Assembly (NCBI GenBank): GCA_037974965.1
Contig: JBBPFI010000003.1
Span: 1,116,001-1,180,000 of the forward strand
Origin: Dacryopinax spathularia
Lineage: Eukaryota > Basidiomycota > Dacrymycetes > Dacrymycetales > Dacrymycetaceae
Length of the DNA stretch: 64,000 nucleotides
Direction of reading: 5' to 3'
Each line of letters opens with the position of its first letter. The stretch's first letter is position 1. A program made the translations under genes and the position numbers. The notes beneath the pieces are model-generated. The model saw only the letters and a list, made by a program, of their open reading frames with translations, did no database searches and was not told the origin of the DNA. This document shows positions 40,614 to 53,699 of the stretch, piece after piece.

Positions 40614-40995
40614 CTGTACCCGCATGATCATATGCGTTTTGATTCCGTTTCAGGCTCCGACACGGAAGTAAAGAGAAATGCGATTGCACGCTTGTTACAA
40701 GTTACAAACTGAACCAATTACTCGCTCTTCGATGGTGTATGAGCAGAAGTTCCTAAGTTAGCGGAAGTAAGCACCCAATTGAGGGAGTGCTGTTTCATAA
40801 GAAAAGGAGGAGAGATTCAGATTCCATGAGGAGAGGGCGGGGCCGAAAAGATTTGAGGACCGAATAGCGGAGTTGTAAGCGGAAGCAGAACTGAGCACTA
40901 CTCGCGGGCCCGCATTACATGTTACAAAGTCCGGATTTGCTCGCGAAAAAGGCTCGCGTTACGCATTACACGAGCATATGATCATGCGGGTACAG
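40614..40995. mobile_element. MITE with 22-bp terminal inverted repeats and TA target duplication
   Basis: Ends CTGTACCCGCATGATCATAT at 40614 and its inverse ending GGGTACAG at 40995; the inverted repeats match over 22 bp. TA dinucleotides flank both sides (40612-40613, 40996-40997), as in Tc1/mariner-type insertions. 382 bp, no coding capacity. It lies upstream of the nitronate monooxygenase and of the DUF836 gene. Confidence 0.8.
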
Positions 40996-41260
40996 TATAG
41001 CCGGTCAATTCGGGGGCAATAAGCGGTACAACCCTTACCCCGCGTGGGTTGCTTCCCTTTGGCCGGTTATCGTTGTGTAGCCGGTACCGCACCCCGCGTT
41101 CAGCTTTCACAGCTTCGGGCGGCCGGTGTTATGATCGAGAGACGAGTGTGCATAAGCCGTCCCCCGCCTCCTTTCTCTCTCAGCAGCTACATAGCTACTT
41201 GACGTCGATCTATCACCCACCTCGCTGGTCATCACCTTGCTCACACCTCGCTCGCCCACC

Positions 41261-42490
41261 ATGTCACTCTCAACAGCCATCACGGAGCTATTCAAGATCC
41301 AGCACCCCATCCTGCTAGCAGGTAAGCACAGCTCAATTCCCGACTCCCGGTTTTCAAGCTAACACGCAAATGAAAAGGAATGAACGTCGCTGCCGGGCCC
41401 GAGCTCGCTGCAGCCGTCACGAATGCGGGAGGACTGGGCGTGATCGGCGGTGTTGGGTATACGCCGAAGGTGCTCACCCAGCAGATCAAGATCTTGAAGG
41501 ATAATCTGAAGGACAAGAATGCGCCGTTCGGGGTGGACTTGCTTATTCCTCAGGTTGGGGGTAATGCGAGGAAGACCAACGTGAGCTGCTCTTCCAAGGT
41601 CGTCACCAATTTGAGAGTGCGCGCTAACGCGGATATAGTATGACTATACCAAGGGCCAGCTTCCGGCGCTGATCGATGTCATCATCAAGGAGAAGGCGTC
41701 TCTCTTTGTCTGCGCTATTGGTGTCCCACCCAAGGAGGCAGTCGAGAAGCTGCATGCCGCCGGCATCCCTATCATGAACATGGTCGGCCACCCTAAGGTG
41801 CGGTCTTCCCATCTTTGCTCCTCGCTCAATAGTCCCAGATGCTGATTTGCGCTTCTTTGACAGCACGTCGCTCGCGCCCTAGCAGCCGGCGTCGACCTCA
41901 TCTGCGCCCAAGGCGGCGAAGGCGGTGGCCACACAGGCGACATCCCCTTCTCCCTGCTCATCCCCGCCTGCGTCGACGCAGTAAAAGGCAAGACCTCCCC
42001 CCTCACCGGCAAGCCCATCTACGTCGTCGCAGCCGGAGGGATCTACGACGGCCGCGGGCTGGCCGCTGCGCTCATGTATGGTGCTCAGGCCGTCTGGGTC
42101 GGCACGCGGTTCGTTGCGTCCGTCGAGGCTGGCGCGCCTAAGAAGCATAAGGAGGCCGTGACGACTGCCGGGTATGACGATACGATCCGGACGATCATCT
42201 TTACCGGCAGGCCGCTACGGGTCAGGAAGACTGCGTATGCGGAGGAATGGGAGACCAAGAGGCGAGACGAGATTATCGACCTGACAAGCAAGGGGATCGT
42301 TCCTGTTGAAAAAGATTTGGAGCAGCACCCGGAGAAGAGCCTGGAGGCAAGGCCGTGGTTGATGGGTCAGGTGGCGGGGGCGATTGATAAGGTCTTGCCG
42401 GCGAAGGAGATTGTGGATGAGATGGTCGCTACGGCTGTGGAGAGGTTGAACGCGGGTAGCCAGCTAGTGAAGAGCAAGGCTAAGCTTTGA
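41261..42490 (+). CDS. Nitronate monooxygenase (2-nitropropane dioxygenase family)
   Basis: About 345 aa over four exons, start MSLSTAITELFKIQHPILLA. FMN TIM-barrel landmarks: GMNVAAGPELAAAVTNAGG, GVIGGVGYTP, FGVDLLIPQVGG, CAQGGEGGGHTGD (phosphate-binding, catalytic His region), PIYVVAAGGIYDGRGL and GAQAVWVGTRFVAS. The enzyme uses FMN to oxidise alkyl nitronates such as propionate 3-nitronate. Introns near 41322-41378, 41581-41638 and 41799-41862. Intact. Confidence 0.93.
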
Positions 42491-42626
42491 GTCGTTGCGG
42501 TGCGGGATCTGTATATATCTATAGGTTCGGATGGTGCGGTTACGTAGCAAAATGACGAGTGTTGTTCGTTCGCTGCTTATAGTACAAGCGTATGCAATGC
42601 GGCAAACTAGGAATACAGGATGCTAA

Positions 42627-43998
42627 CTACAGGATATGCACCTTCTTCAGCTCGCTGAACTCGCACTGCGCTCCAGAAAGAGGATCCGTAACAGAGTCCA
42701 TCCCCGCAGCCGCGGCGAGTGATTCCAATGCCTTCCCAGCAAGTCAGCACCCACCCTGAGCAAATGAACGCGCATACACGTACCTCTCGCGAGTACACTC
42801 GCCCATTCGGGAACGCCATCGGCGGGTTATCCTCGTTCGTGATCTTCCCGCTGAGCCTGCATATCACCGTCGAGATACTATGATGCGAGAAGGGTACTTC
42901 CGTAGCGAGCTTTCCGAACCCTTCTGCGTCGCAGACCGGGCAATCGGGGTTCCGGGCAGTGGGGTCGTAGCACGCCGGATGCTTGAGCGCCGCTAGCCCT
43001 GCGTAGAGCGCAACGTGCATCATCGGTTCTCCCGAAAGGGACGAAAGCGTATACGCCGTCTGCCTGAACGTGCGCGCCAGCGTCTTCCAGCGCGAAAGAT
43101 CGTATAGCCTCTTATGAGGTCCCCTGACGCCCCGAGCACCGGAAGCGAGGATACCCAAGGCCATCTCCAGCTCGCCCCGATGCTCGCTGTCCCACGCCAC
43201 GAGGTGTTTCTTCATATAGAGGATCGCGTCGAGTTTCTTCCCGCTTCGGATCATCTCGATGAACTCTTGTAGGCGGAGGTCGAACTCGAGGTTAGAGCGG
43301 AGCTTCTTGAGCGCGAGCCGGTTCTCGGTGCACCACTGGAGTGCGGGGCCGCACGAGCGAGCAAGGAGGGAGGACTCGATGCTGCTGATCTCTGAGAAGA
43401 GGTCTATATCCACCAAATCCTACAACATTATCAGCAGAAATTGCAGAGGAGGACACAGTCGGACGCGCTTCGATCCCCTTCTCTTTCGCAACAGCTCTGG
43501 CAGTCTCGACCCTCCCGTTCCTCAGTGCCCAATCGACGATCCATCTGTCCAGCCTAGTCCTCGAAAACTCCCTATACGCCGGATCCTCCACCCCAGTAAG
43601 CGTATCAACAACCCTAAGATGGTCGATCCTCTCCCTAACCCTCGCATGCGCCGGCTCGAGACTGCGCTCATTGAGCTCCTCGACCTTGCGCTTCAACCCT
43701 TTCACGCGGGCGATGAGCTGATCCAGTGCACTGGCGGTCTCTTCGGTTGATAGGCCACCGACGAGCCCGGGGCGAGTCTTGGAGACGAGGTCTTTGGCGC
43801 TGTTGGAGATTAGGGCGAGGTCGCGGTCGACGATACGGGTCGCATTGCGAAAGCTCTTGCGGGACGCTTCGAGGGGGACCTATCATGACGGTTCACATGA
43901 GCTCACTCCTACTTCTCAACCTATATGAGCTACGATACCTTGATGAAAGGCTGTTCGAATAGTAGAGGCCCCTCCTGGTGGGGCTTGAGCACACTCAT
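42627..43998 (-). CDS. GID9: GID/CTLH ubiquitin ligase RING-like subunit Gid9/Fyv10 (MAEA homologue)
   Basis: About 420 aa over four exons. Start MSVLKPHQEGPLLFEQPFIK, then VPLEASRKSFRNATRIVDRD. A coiled segment is followed by LisH-like sequence FSRTRLDRWIVDWALRNG and the CTLH/CRA region (FSEISSIESSLLARS, LQWCTENRLALKKLRSNLEF, LQEFIEMIRSGKKLDAILYM). The degenerate RING has NPDCPVCDAEGFGKLA, PFSHHSISTVICRLSGK and NGRVYSREALESLA, ending SELKKVHIL. In yeast Gid9 pairs with Gid2 to ubiquitinate gluconeogenic enzymes. Introns near 42727-42785, 43417-43462 and 43880-43936. Divergent from the POLD4 gene across 466 bp. Confidence 0.93.
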
Positions 43999-44464
43999 CT
44001 GTGCGTGGTATGGGACAGCAGAGAGGGGCACACGAGTCGGTTCGGTTGTCGGACTCGTGAGCACGGCCGAGCCGAATGCTCCCGCTTTGCGGGGTAAAGC
44101 CGCGCCTAGTCAAACGCTACCCAGAACGAATTGTTCTCCTGACTAGAGCTAGGGGAACGTATGTGATTACCTGGTCCAAGCATATCGTACTTATTTCATA
44201 TACAAGAACTGTTGCCCATGAGCTTGCTGCTCTGGCTCTTCGCAGAGGGCGTCGATCGAGCAACTCGATCGGATCAGAGCGGGTCATGACGCGCAGCGGG
44301 AGCATTCAGCCAACATCCCCGCGCCTCCTCGATCCAGTCACGGAAGTCGACCACCAAGCCCCACTCAACATCCCTACCAGCGACCACCAACTACTCCTTC
44401 AGAAGCGCTAGTGCTACCTCAAAACGCTTCACACTATATCTGTACCCCCTTCAGAACTCTCAAA
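43999..44464. promoter_or_regulatory. Shared divergent promoter of GID9 and POLD4
   Basis: 466 bp between two divergent ATGs. No coding frame or clear TATA box seen. Confidence 0.4.
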
Positions 44465-45136
44465 ATGCCTGCAGCAAGAAGAGGTTCGGGCGGACGCGCC
44501 GGCTCTGCGCCCTATGTTCAACAGAAGCTGTCTTTCACTTCCTCCAAGCCGGGCGTTTCTGGCGGGAAGAAGAAATCCGCTTCCAACCCCACACAGCGTA
44601 CGAAGACTGCGACGCCTCCGCCTCCGCCTGCTCCTGAGCCCGTAGAGCTGGACAGCTCGAGCGATGAAGAGGTCGAGGAGGCCAAGACGCCCACTGTGTC
44701 GCCTAAGGCTCCCACGCCCGTCAAGCGCGCAAAGCTGGACGTGAATGACAAGGCTGGAAAGTACAAGTTGTACTGGAATGAAGCGCAGGAGCGGATGGGA
44801 CACCAGGATCCCAGTAAGTGCCTTCTTTCTCTTGACGCGAACCAAGTTGAGCTCATATATGCGCAGTACATGGGAAGGATGAGTCGAAGGTGTACCGTAT
44901 GCTTCGCGTGTTTGACCTGTCATACGAATACGGACCTTGCATCGGGATGAGCAGACTGGAGCGATGGGAGCGTGCGCAGGCTATGGGGCTGGATCCTCCT
45001 CCTGAGGTTTGTCATTCGTTTCCCAGTCCCACCTTTGTCACTGATGGTTTGGCAGGTTCGCGAAATCCTCATGACGGAGGAGGGAACGAAAGATCCTCAC
45101 ATCGCGGAGTGCATCTACTTTGAGACGGACGCGTGA
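44465..45136 (+). CDS. CDM1: DNA polymerase delta small subunit (POLD4/Cdm1)
   Basis: About 200 aa over three exons. Start MPAARRGSGGRAGSAPYVQQ. A PIP-box-like QQKLSFTS lies near residue 20, as expected for PCNA contact. A Pro/Ser/acid-rich linker follows. The conserved C-terminal domain reads YRMLRVFDLSYEYGPCIGMS and RLERWERAQAMGLDPPPEV, the Pol delta subunit 4 pattern, then EILMTEEG and the end CIYFETDA. Introns near 44815-44867 and 45007-45055. Replicative role: stabilises Pol delta and helps tether it to PCNA. Confidence 0.92.
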
Positions 45137-45724
45137 GGTGCTCCGCACGCCCGATATACCCCGCATTTTTCTGAGTTTCCCGGTCCTGGTATTATTCTTT
45201 CTCACGGTCCACACATTTATCACAGCTCGTCTGTCACGTCTGTCACCTATTACGACTCCTCGCATGTACCCACATCATGTTTAGCTACATTTATGATACG
45301 ACAACTATTACAGGAATGCCTTGCATGCCATTAGAGGCCAACCCCTTCACCCCCCGCCTGCAGGAGTGTGAACCCGAATTCCCACCAATAGGAGGGGACA
45401 ACCTTCATCCGCCCCGCAAGTCCCTTTGCCGACACTTCAGTTTCAGTCACCGGACCCCTCGTGCTCCGTTTGGCTGAGCCACACAACGAGCGATGGTACA
45501 CCGGACCTTAACTGCCTCTCCACGGGGAAGCCAATCCCCGACTCGGCGTTGTTGCATGAGCTTGGGATAGACATCACTCCGCGACCTACTTAAGCGCGAC
45601 AAGTTGACGGCGTTGCCGACTACCACCCCGCAGCGCTCTAGGCGACCGCAACTGCATATCCCTACCTGGCGCTCACTCACGACCTCCACGCACCTGACGA
45701 CCCCTCCATCATCATCCTCAACTC
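45137..45724. promoter_or_regulatory. Intergenic region upstream of monooxygenase copy 3
   Basis: About 590 bp; no gene recognised. Confidence 0.3.
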
Positions 45725-48025
<2,301 letters not shown>

Positions 48026-48305
48026 TGATCCCGACCGGATATGGAGGCGACGATCTTGAGTCATGTGTACTGTACTTCTCGTAGCAAACGAATACATAGC
48101 GATTGTCACCGAGATCGTGTTCTCCCCCCGAAGGAATCGTCCTGGATGGCAGGGAATCCACGGGGTCAAGGTACGGTCAAAGGCCGAAGGACGTGACCAC
48201 GGGCGACGTGAGATAATGTCGTTGTCAATCGCACGCTCACAGCCCGCAACCTGGACAGTGATCGAGAAAGAAAACGATGGATAAGATCCACTAACAGAAC
48301 GTCGC

Positions 48306-48687
48306 AAAACTTGAGGTGGTGGTGTTGTGTTGTGTTGCGTGGTGTGTGGTGTTGTAGTTGGTTTGTGGGGTGTTGTTTGCGTGGTGGTTTTGTGGGTTGC
48401 TTTTTGGGGTGGCTGCTTGTGCGGCTTGCTTTCCATTTTCGTTTCCATTTCCATTTCGCTACATGCCTTCCGAAGCGAGCTGGTGGGCCCGAAGGCCGAC
48501 CAGCTCCCTTCGGACTGAATCCATTTCTCGTTGGTTAGTAAGCATCCACATGTCATCTATACTAGGGCGGATCCGGCCGCCTTGCCTTGGAAATGCGACG
48601 GTTCGATACCGACGGGATTCGAACTCGGGGCTGGTCCGCCAACCCTTTTCACAGGACAGCGCTTTAACCAGTTGTACCAGCGAGCCG
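48306..48687 (-). ncRNA. tRNA-like Pol III cassette, element 2 left arm
   Basis: Minus-strand GGCTCGCTGGTACAACTGG A-box region, GTTCGAATCCC B box, UUCG hairpin near 48472-48517, CA-rich tract, TTTT at 48306-48309. Confidence 0.5.
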
Positions 48688-49414
48688 AATCCAAAGTGCA
48701 CCGCGCAATTAGCCAAGATAGCCACTCACCGCTCCTTGTCTTGCTTGAACTCCGTTGATCTTCTCGTCCCTCCGTCCGCCCTCCGTCCTCACTACTGCCT
48801 CATCGTGCACCAACCACCTCCTATACCTAATCCATTGTCTACATTTCATCTTGACTTCACGTCCTGTCGACCACGCCTGGACGTCTCGGAATGTTCACAA
48901 ACTGAGACAATCTCCCTCGTCGACGAGTACGGCACACGTATCACATTCCTCGACGTGAATGGCCCGATCGTCTCTTTATTTGGCGGAACACCGGCTCAGG
49001 GCAGAGAAACGATGCCCGAATTTACAGTCTCAAGGCAGTGCACGATCTGTCCCAGATGTCGCCAAATGCAAGAGTGGTCCAAGGAACACAGTCTCTTGCG
49101 TACGAACCCGTCTCCAGAACTGAACTACTACAGCCGACATCGTCACCCACAGCGCCGACCACCGCTACCAAATGGTCTGGATCGGCCCTGAAAGGCGGGG
49201 GACAAGGTCCTTTGATAGTTTGCCTCCTCTGAACTTCTCAACCCAGTATAACTCCCGCACACTCTCGTATAGCTCCCCATGAGAAAACCGGTCTCGTTGG
49301 TTGGCGCTGAGCAACCCCTCGCAAACTGAGCTCATCGCACTTCGGGACGCCCCGTTTTGGAGGTAGGCTGTTAAAGCTTTGGCGTTAACGTTGCTAGAGT
49401 AAGGTGTCGAAGGA

Positions 49415-51720
49415 AGTTTTTGCGACGCTCTTTGAGTGGATCTTTCCCACTCGTTTTCTTTTTCGATAACTGCCCAGGTTGCGGGCTGTGAGCGTGCGAT
49501 GACATTATCTCACGTCGCCCGTGATCACGTCCTTCGGCCTTTGACCGTACCTTGACCCCGTGGATTCCCTGCCATCCAGGACGATTCCTTCGGGGGGAGA
49601 ACACGATCTCGGTGACAATCGCTATGTATTCGTTTGCTACGAGAAGTACAGTACACATGACTCAAGATCGTCGTCTCCATATCCGGTCGGGATCATCAAG
49701 CACTCGCAATCAGGAAGTTGCCGAAATACTCGTCCAATCTGCCCTTCGTCACGTCTTCCAACGAGCACACGAGCGAGACGTAGCCGTCTGGCCTGCAGCA
49801 GACTACAGCGCCGGACGAGCGATCGATACCGTATGTGCTGTACGCTGTTCCGCCCGCTCGCCCGTCGATGGCGATGTCGTCCGTGAATGCTCTAATAGTA
49901 CGATTAGACGCCGAATGCTCATTGCAAAGAGATCTGACGTGCTTTGACCAATGTGTACGCAGCCCTGGGTGGATATCCGTGTAATCCGCATCGTCTTTCG
50001 ACGTGCTCGACACAGTCAGCACCGTGAACACTGCATCTTTCTTCGCGTCCTTCGGCGTGAACCGCTTCAGGAAAGATTTGTCCGACTGCAGATGCTCGCC
50101 AACGCCATTCACGACCGCTCGCTGATGTTCCTCCTTCGGGTTCCCGACGAAGAAGATGACTTTCCATTTTGTGTCGCTGACCAGGAGATCTTGGATCTCG
50201 AATGGTCGGGTATCAGCCACGCGGATGATCACTTGAGGGACGAAGCGTTGGCCGATGACGAGGCCTGGTGCTAGGTCTTGCGAGGATGGGTCGGTGATCA
50301 AGGATGGGGCGTATTGGATGCCGATTCCACTGCATTGCACGCCAATTTGTCCCTCTAAACCCAGATGGTTGGAATGCATACCTGGTGAAACCGCCCATCG
50401 ACTGAAGCAGCCTGAAAATGGAATGTTAGCGTAAAACCTCATAGATATCCAGTTGACCACGAACCCTTGGAATTCCTCATGCGTCACACCCTCCGCATTC
50501 TCCTGAGTAACAGCCTTGCCCGAGAACAAGTCCGCCAGCTTCTTATCAAAGTTGATAAGGTCTCGCGCGTACTTCTGCCGCTCGAACTCGTATGTCTTGA
50601 GGAGTTCGGGTGAGGCCCAGCCGCGCAGGACGTGTGCGAGCTTCCAGGCAAGGTCGTGCGAGTCATTCATGGAGGCGTTCATCCCTTGACCGGCTTTGGG
50701 AGAGTGGGTATGGCCTTTGCAATGTCAGGCATGGCTTTACGAACGAGGCAGTAAGGCAGTCATACATGCGTCACCGGCGATAAATACGCGTTCCTTGACG
50801 GAGAAGTTCTTCGCTACTCGTTGACCGACTATGGACGATGAGAGAATGCCGATAGCCGAGATAGACGTGGCAACTTACTGACGTAGCAGGTCCACCATTC
50901 CGGCTCGTCCGGGAACTCCAGTTTGAACGGCCTCAGCGACCGCTTCGCAATCTGCTCACGGTATCAGACCACTTTTTCGCACCAGTGCAGATGAGGCAAC
51001 GTACCTCCATCACTCGTTCCGGCGTAACCTCACTCCTGTCCTTCCTGCCCTTCTCATCCACCTTCAACCCCTCCGCAATCTGCACATACAGCCTGACCTT
51101 ATCCCCCTCCCGCGGGATAATCATACAGCTCCCGTTATCCGAATGGATCGCACACCGGTTCCTGATGTCCGGAAAATCGGTAACAGGCACGCAGTCGACC
51201 ACGCCCCAAACATGGTCCGTATGCTCGCCTTCGAGCGCTATGCCGAGGGAGTTGCGTACCCAGCTGTGGGCGCCGTCCGAGCCGAGGACGTATTTCGCGT
51301 AGACCGTCTCGGTTGAGCTGCCTGACGCCTGGAGGGAAGGCTCGACGGCGTTCGTGTGTGCTCCGTTGGGTGCGGCGTCCATGGTCGCGTCCGCCAGGTG
51401 TCGTAGTACCACCTGGGTCGTTTGCATCAGCCTCTGTCATCTCGGTCCTCCGCTGACAGCGGATGAACGCACCTTCACAGGGTAGCTGTCTCTGCTCGCA
51501 AGCTCCTTCTCATCCTGCGAGATCGCGAGGCTCTCGGGCACGATTCGAGTCCAGGAAGATAGTTTCGATCTCTCCCTGATGCAGCGTGACCTCAAACCGG
51601 AACCTCGCGCTCGGAGGGCTGCCGTCCGGCACCCTACTCGTCCTCTCTACGCCCTTGCCGTCTTTCCGCGGGATGTAGAATGCCTGCGAGAGGTATCAGC
51701 ATACTCGCCCATCAGACTAG
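49415..51720 (-). pseudogene. Truncated inverted copy of monooxygenase copy 3
   Basis: Closely matches 45990-48305 in reverse, including introns and about 280 bp of 3' flank, so it arose from DNA and not from cDNA. It lacks exon 1 and with it the FAD-binding GAGPAG fold. Relative to copy 3 it also lacks about 34 bp near 51545-51550 (the segment coding MRSHGLEVERP), which shifts the frame. Long stretches stay open: 49696-50682 carries the C-terminal domain and 50933-51427 carries [14 protein letters not shown]. The stop corresponds to 49696-49698. High similarity suggests a recent event. The 3' breakpoint falls at the same GTCGCAAAA point where gene flank meets element at 48305. Confidence 0.85.
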
Positions 51721-52667
51721 TATCCAGAACTGAAAACTGCCTACATCTTGATCACAGAACCATGGCACTCCCACGAGCGACCCTGAGCTGCCCGGAAGAA
51801 GGTCCTCTGACGGCTTGTTCCCTTTGAGCCTCCCAAGCCCAGTATGACCTCCGCCCCCTCTCGTACGTTGCCTATACAAAACCCGCCTCGTTCGTTAGCA
51901 CTAAGCAACGCCTCGCAGAATGAACTCATCGCACTTCATAATGCCGCACGCTGGAGACAGGCTGTCAAAGCTAGGGTGTTGCTGGAGTAGGCGGTCAAAA
52001 CTTGAGCCTTTTCGAGAGAGGGGTACGTTGGCATCCGAGAGGTGGGACATAGGAGAGGCAAGACAAACAGGGGTCGATGCTGGGCACGATGACTGGGAAG
52101 AGAATCGCTGGAGATGCGAGGGGGCAAAGGTGGTTGGTTGTTCGCATAAAGGAGTGCTAGCGACACAGGTTCACCACCCCTGGCATCGCCGAGGTTCCCA
52201 TTGACATGAACTGATTCTGAAATTTGGGCTTTGTCGTGCGGTCTACACTGGAAGACTGTGGGTTACGCGCTACAAATAGACCATTAGCCTAGACTTGAGT
52301 TGTAGAAGTTCGACGTGCGCACCTGGATTGGTCCAACTACTTGGGAGAACCGCATCATCTCTATCCACTGACAGTCCCTCGTCACCCTCGCCTACTAAGA
52401 ATATACCATCCGGGGGCAGGCCCAAACGATGGTGATCCCAGTCATGCCATCCGTTGTTCACTTTCAGCGTCTGAGTGCAAGAACGAGACGAGAGGCAAGA
52501 CAAGTCTCAAGCGGAGGAATGTGCGCATATATCCGTCGTGCTCGTGGATGAGACGGGCTTGTCTCAGTTTGCGAACATTCCGAGACGTGCAGGCGTGGTC
52601 AAGGAGAGACGCAATGTAGACAATGAATTGGGTATATGAGGTGGTTGGTGCGTGATGAGGCAGTAAT

Positions 52668-53005
52668 AGAGAGTTTGAGCGCCGTCCGCAGGAAGCGTTC
52701 GTCCGGACCCTAAGCCGCTCCAATGGCCCTTTTGGTGGGCCTACTTAGTAACTTTACACCCATATTTCTTCATAACCACCTTAATAAACCCTAATTTAAG
52801 GGCACTCTCACTGTCGGGACACTTATAAGACTTATCTGTAAGGGTGACACCCGGTGTGGCTGTCTCGATACAAAGATAAGTTCGAGCGGACGATAGCGTT
52901 TCCCTGCCCTTTCCAGGACACTTCCAGGGGTTTCCACCAATCAGAATGCAGATTTAGGGCTAGGGTCCGGCCGAACGCTTCCCCCGGACGGCGCTCAAAC
53001 TCTCT
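52668..53005. mobile_element. MITE nested in element 2 right arm
   Basis: 338 bp with long terminal inverted repeats of about 45 bp: starts AGAGAGTTTGAGCGCCGTCC, ends with the inverse. AAT flanks both sides (52665-52667, 53006-53008). The equivalent uninterrupted site in element 3 reads GCAGTAGTGAGGACGG, which matches the flanks joined through one AAT. No coding capacity; a 3-bp duplication would suit a PIF/Harbinger-type source. Confidence 0.85.
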
Positions 53006-53107
53006 AATGAAGACGGAGGGCGGAAGAGGGACGCAAATATTGGACGACGATATGGGTGAGGCGCGGTGAGTGGCTATATTGGCTAATTGCGCGGTGCACT
53101 TTGGATT

Positions 53108-53484
53108 CGGCTCGCTGGCACAACTGGTTAACGCGCCGCCCTGTGAAAAGGGTTTGGCGGACCAGCCCCGAGTTCGAATCCCGTCGGTATCGAACCGTCG
53201 CTTTAAAGGCAAGGCGGCCGGATCCGCCCTAGTATAGATGACATGTGGATGCTTACTAACCAAAAACTGGATATAGTCCGAAGGGAGCTGGTCGGCCTTC
53301 GGGCCCACCAGCTCGCTTCGGAAGGCATGTAGCGAAATGGAAATGGAAACGAAAATGGAAAGCAAGCCGCAAAAGCGGCCACACCGAAAAACCAACACCA
53401 AAAAACACCACACAAACCAACCAACAACGACTAACTACACCCGCAAACAACACCACCAAACACCACACCACCACCTCAAGTTTT
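53108..53484 (+). ncRNA. tRNA-like Pol III cassette, element 2 right arm
   Basis: A-box-like TGGCACAACTGG, B-box-like GTTCGAATCCC, UUCG hairpin near 53276-53322, CA-rich tract, TTTT at 53481-53484 with a second longer T run just after. Confidence 0.5.
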
Positions 53485-53699
53485 GATTTTTTTTGGTCGT
53501 GTGGTAGTTGTAATCATTTGCCTGGAATCCATTCCAAAAGCACGTGGATTCCAGCGATGGGACTCGGTACAGAGTCATTCCATTTTCATCACAGCGCTGC
53601 TATGACAAGCGACTGTTAACTTGTTGGAAGCGATCATCCTCCCACTACACCACCTAAAACCATACGCCCGGATCCCTCTACACAAACTTCCCCTTCGAC

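Larger units (their letters stand above)
48306..53484. mobile_element. Repeat element 2 (composite, with captured gene copy and nested MITE)
   Basis: Ends match the family: AAAACTTGAGG at 48306 and its inverse at 53484. The left arm (48306-48960) and right arm (about 52440-53484) are inverted to each other. Between them the centre is split: element sequence to about 49412, then an inverted truncated copy of monooxygenase copy 3 (about 49415-51720), then element sequence again. About 300 bp of centre (49111-49410) is repeated in direct orientation at 51721-52000, flanking the gene copy. A 338-bp MITE sits in the right arm. No transposase frame is seen. Confidence 0.7.

Noticed and set aside
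48311-49191. Overlapping frames (up to 277 aa) within element arms
   Set aside because: They run through G/T-rich tracts, hairpins and the tRNA-like segment and recur in every arm because the DNA is repeated; no sign of protein-level constraint.
48306-53484. LTR retroelement as the explanation of the repeats
   Set aside because: Arms are inverted, not direct, and no gag, protease, reverse transcriptase or integrase frame is seen.
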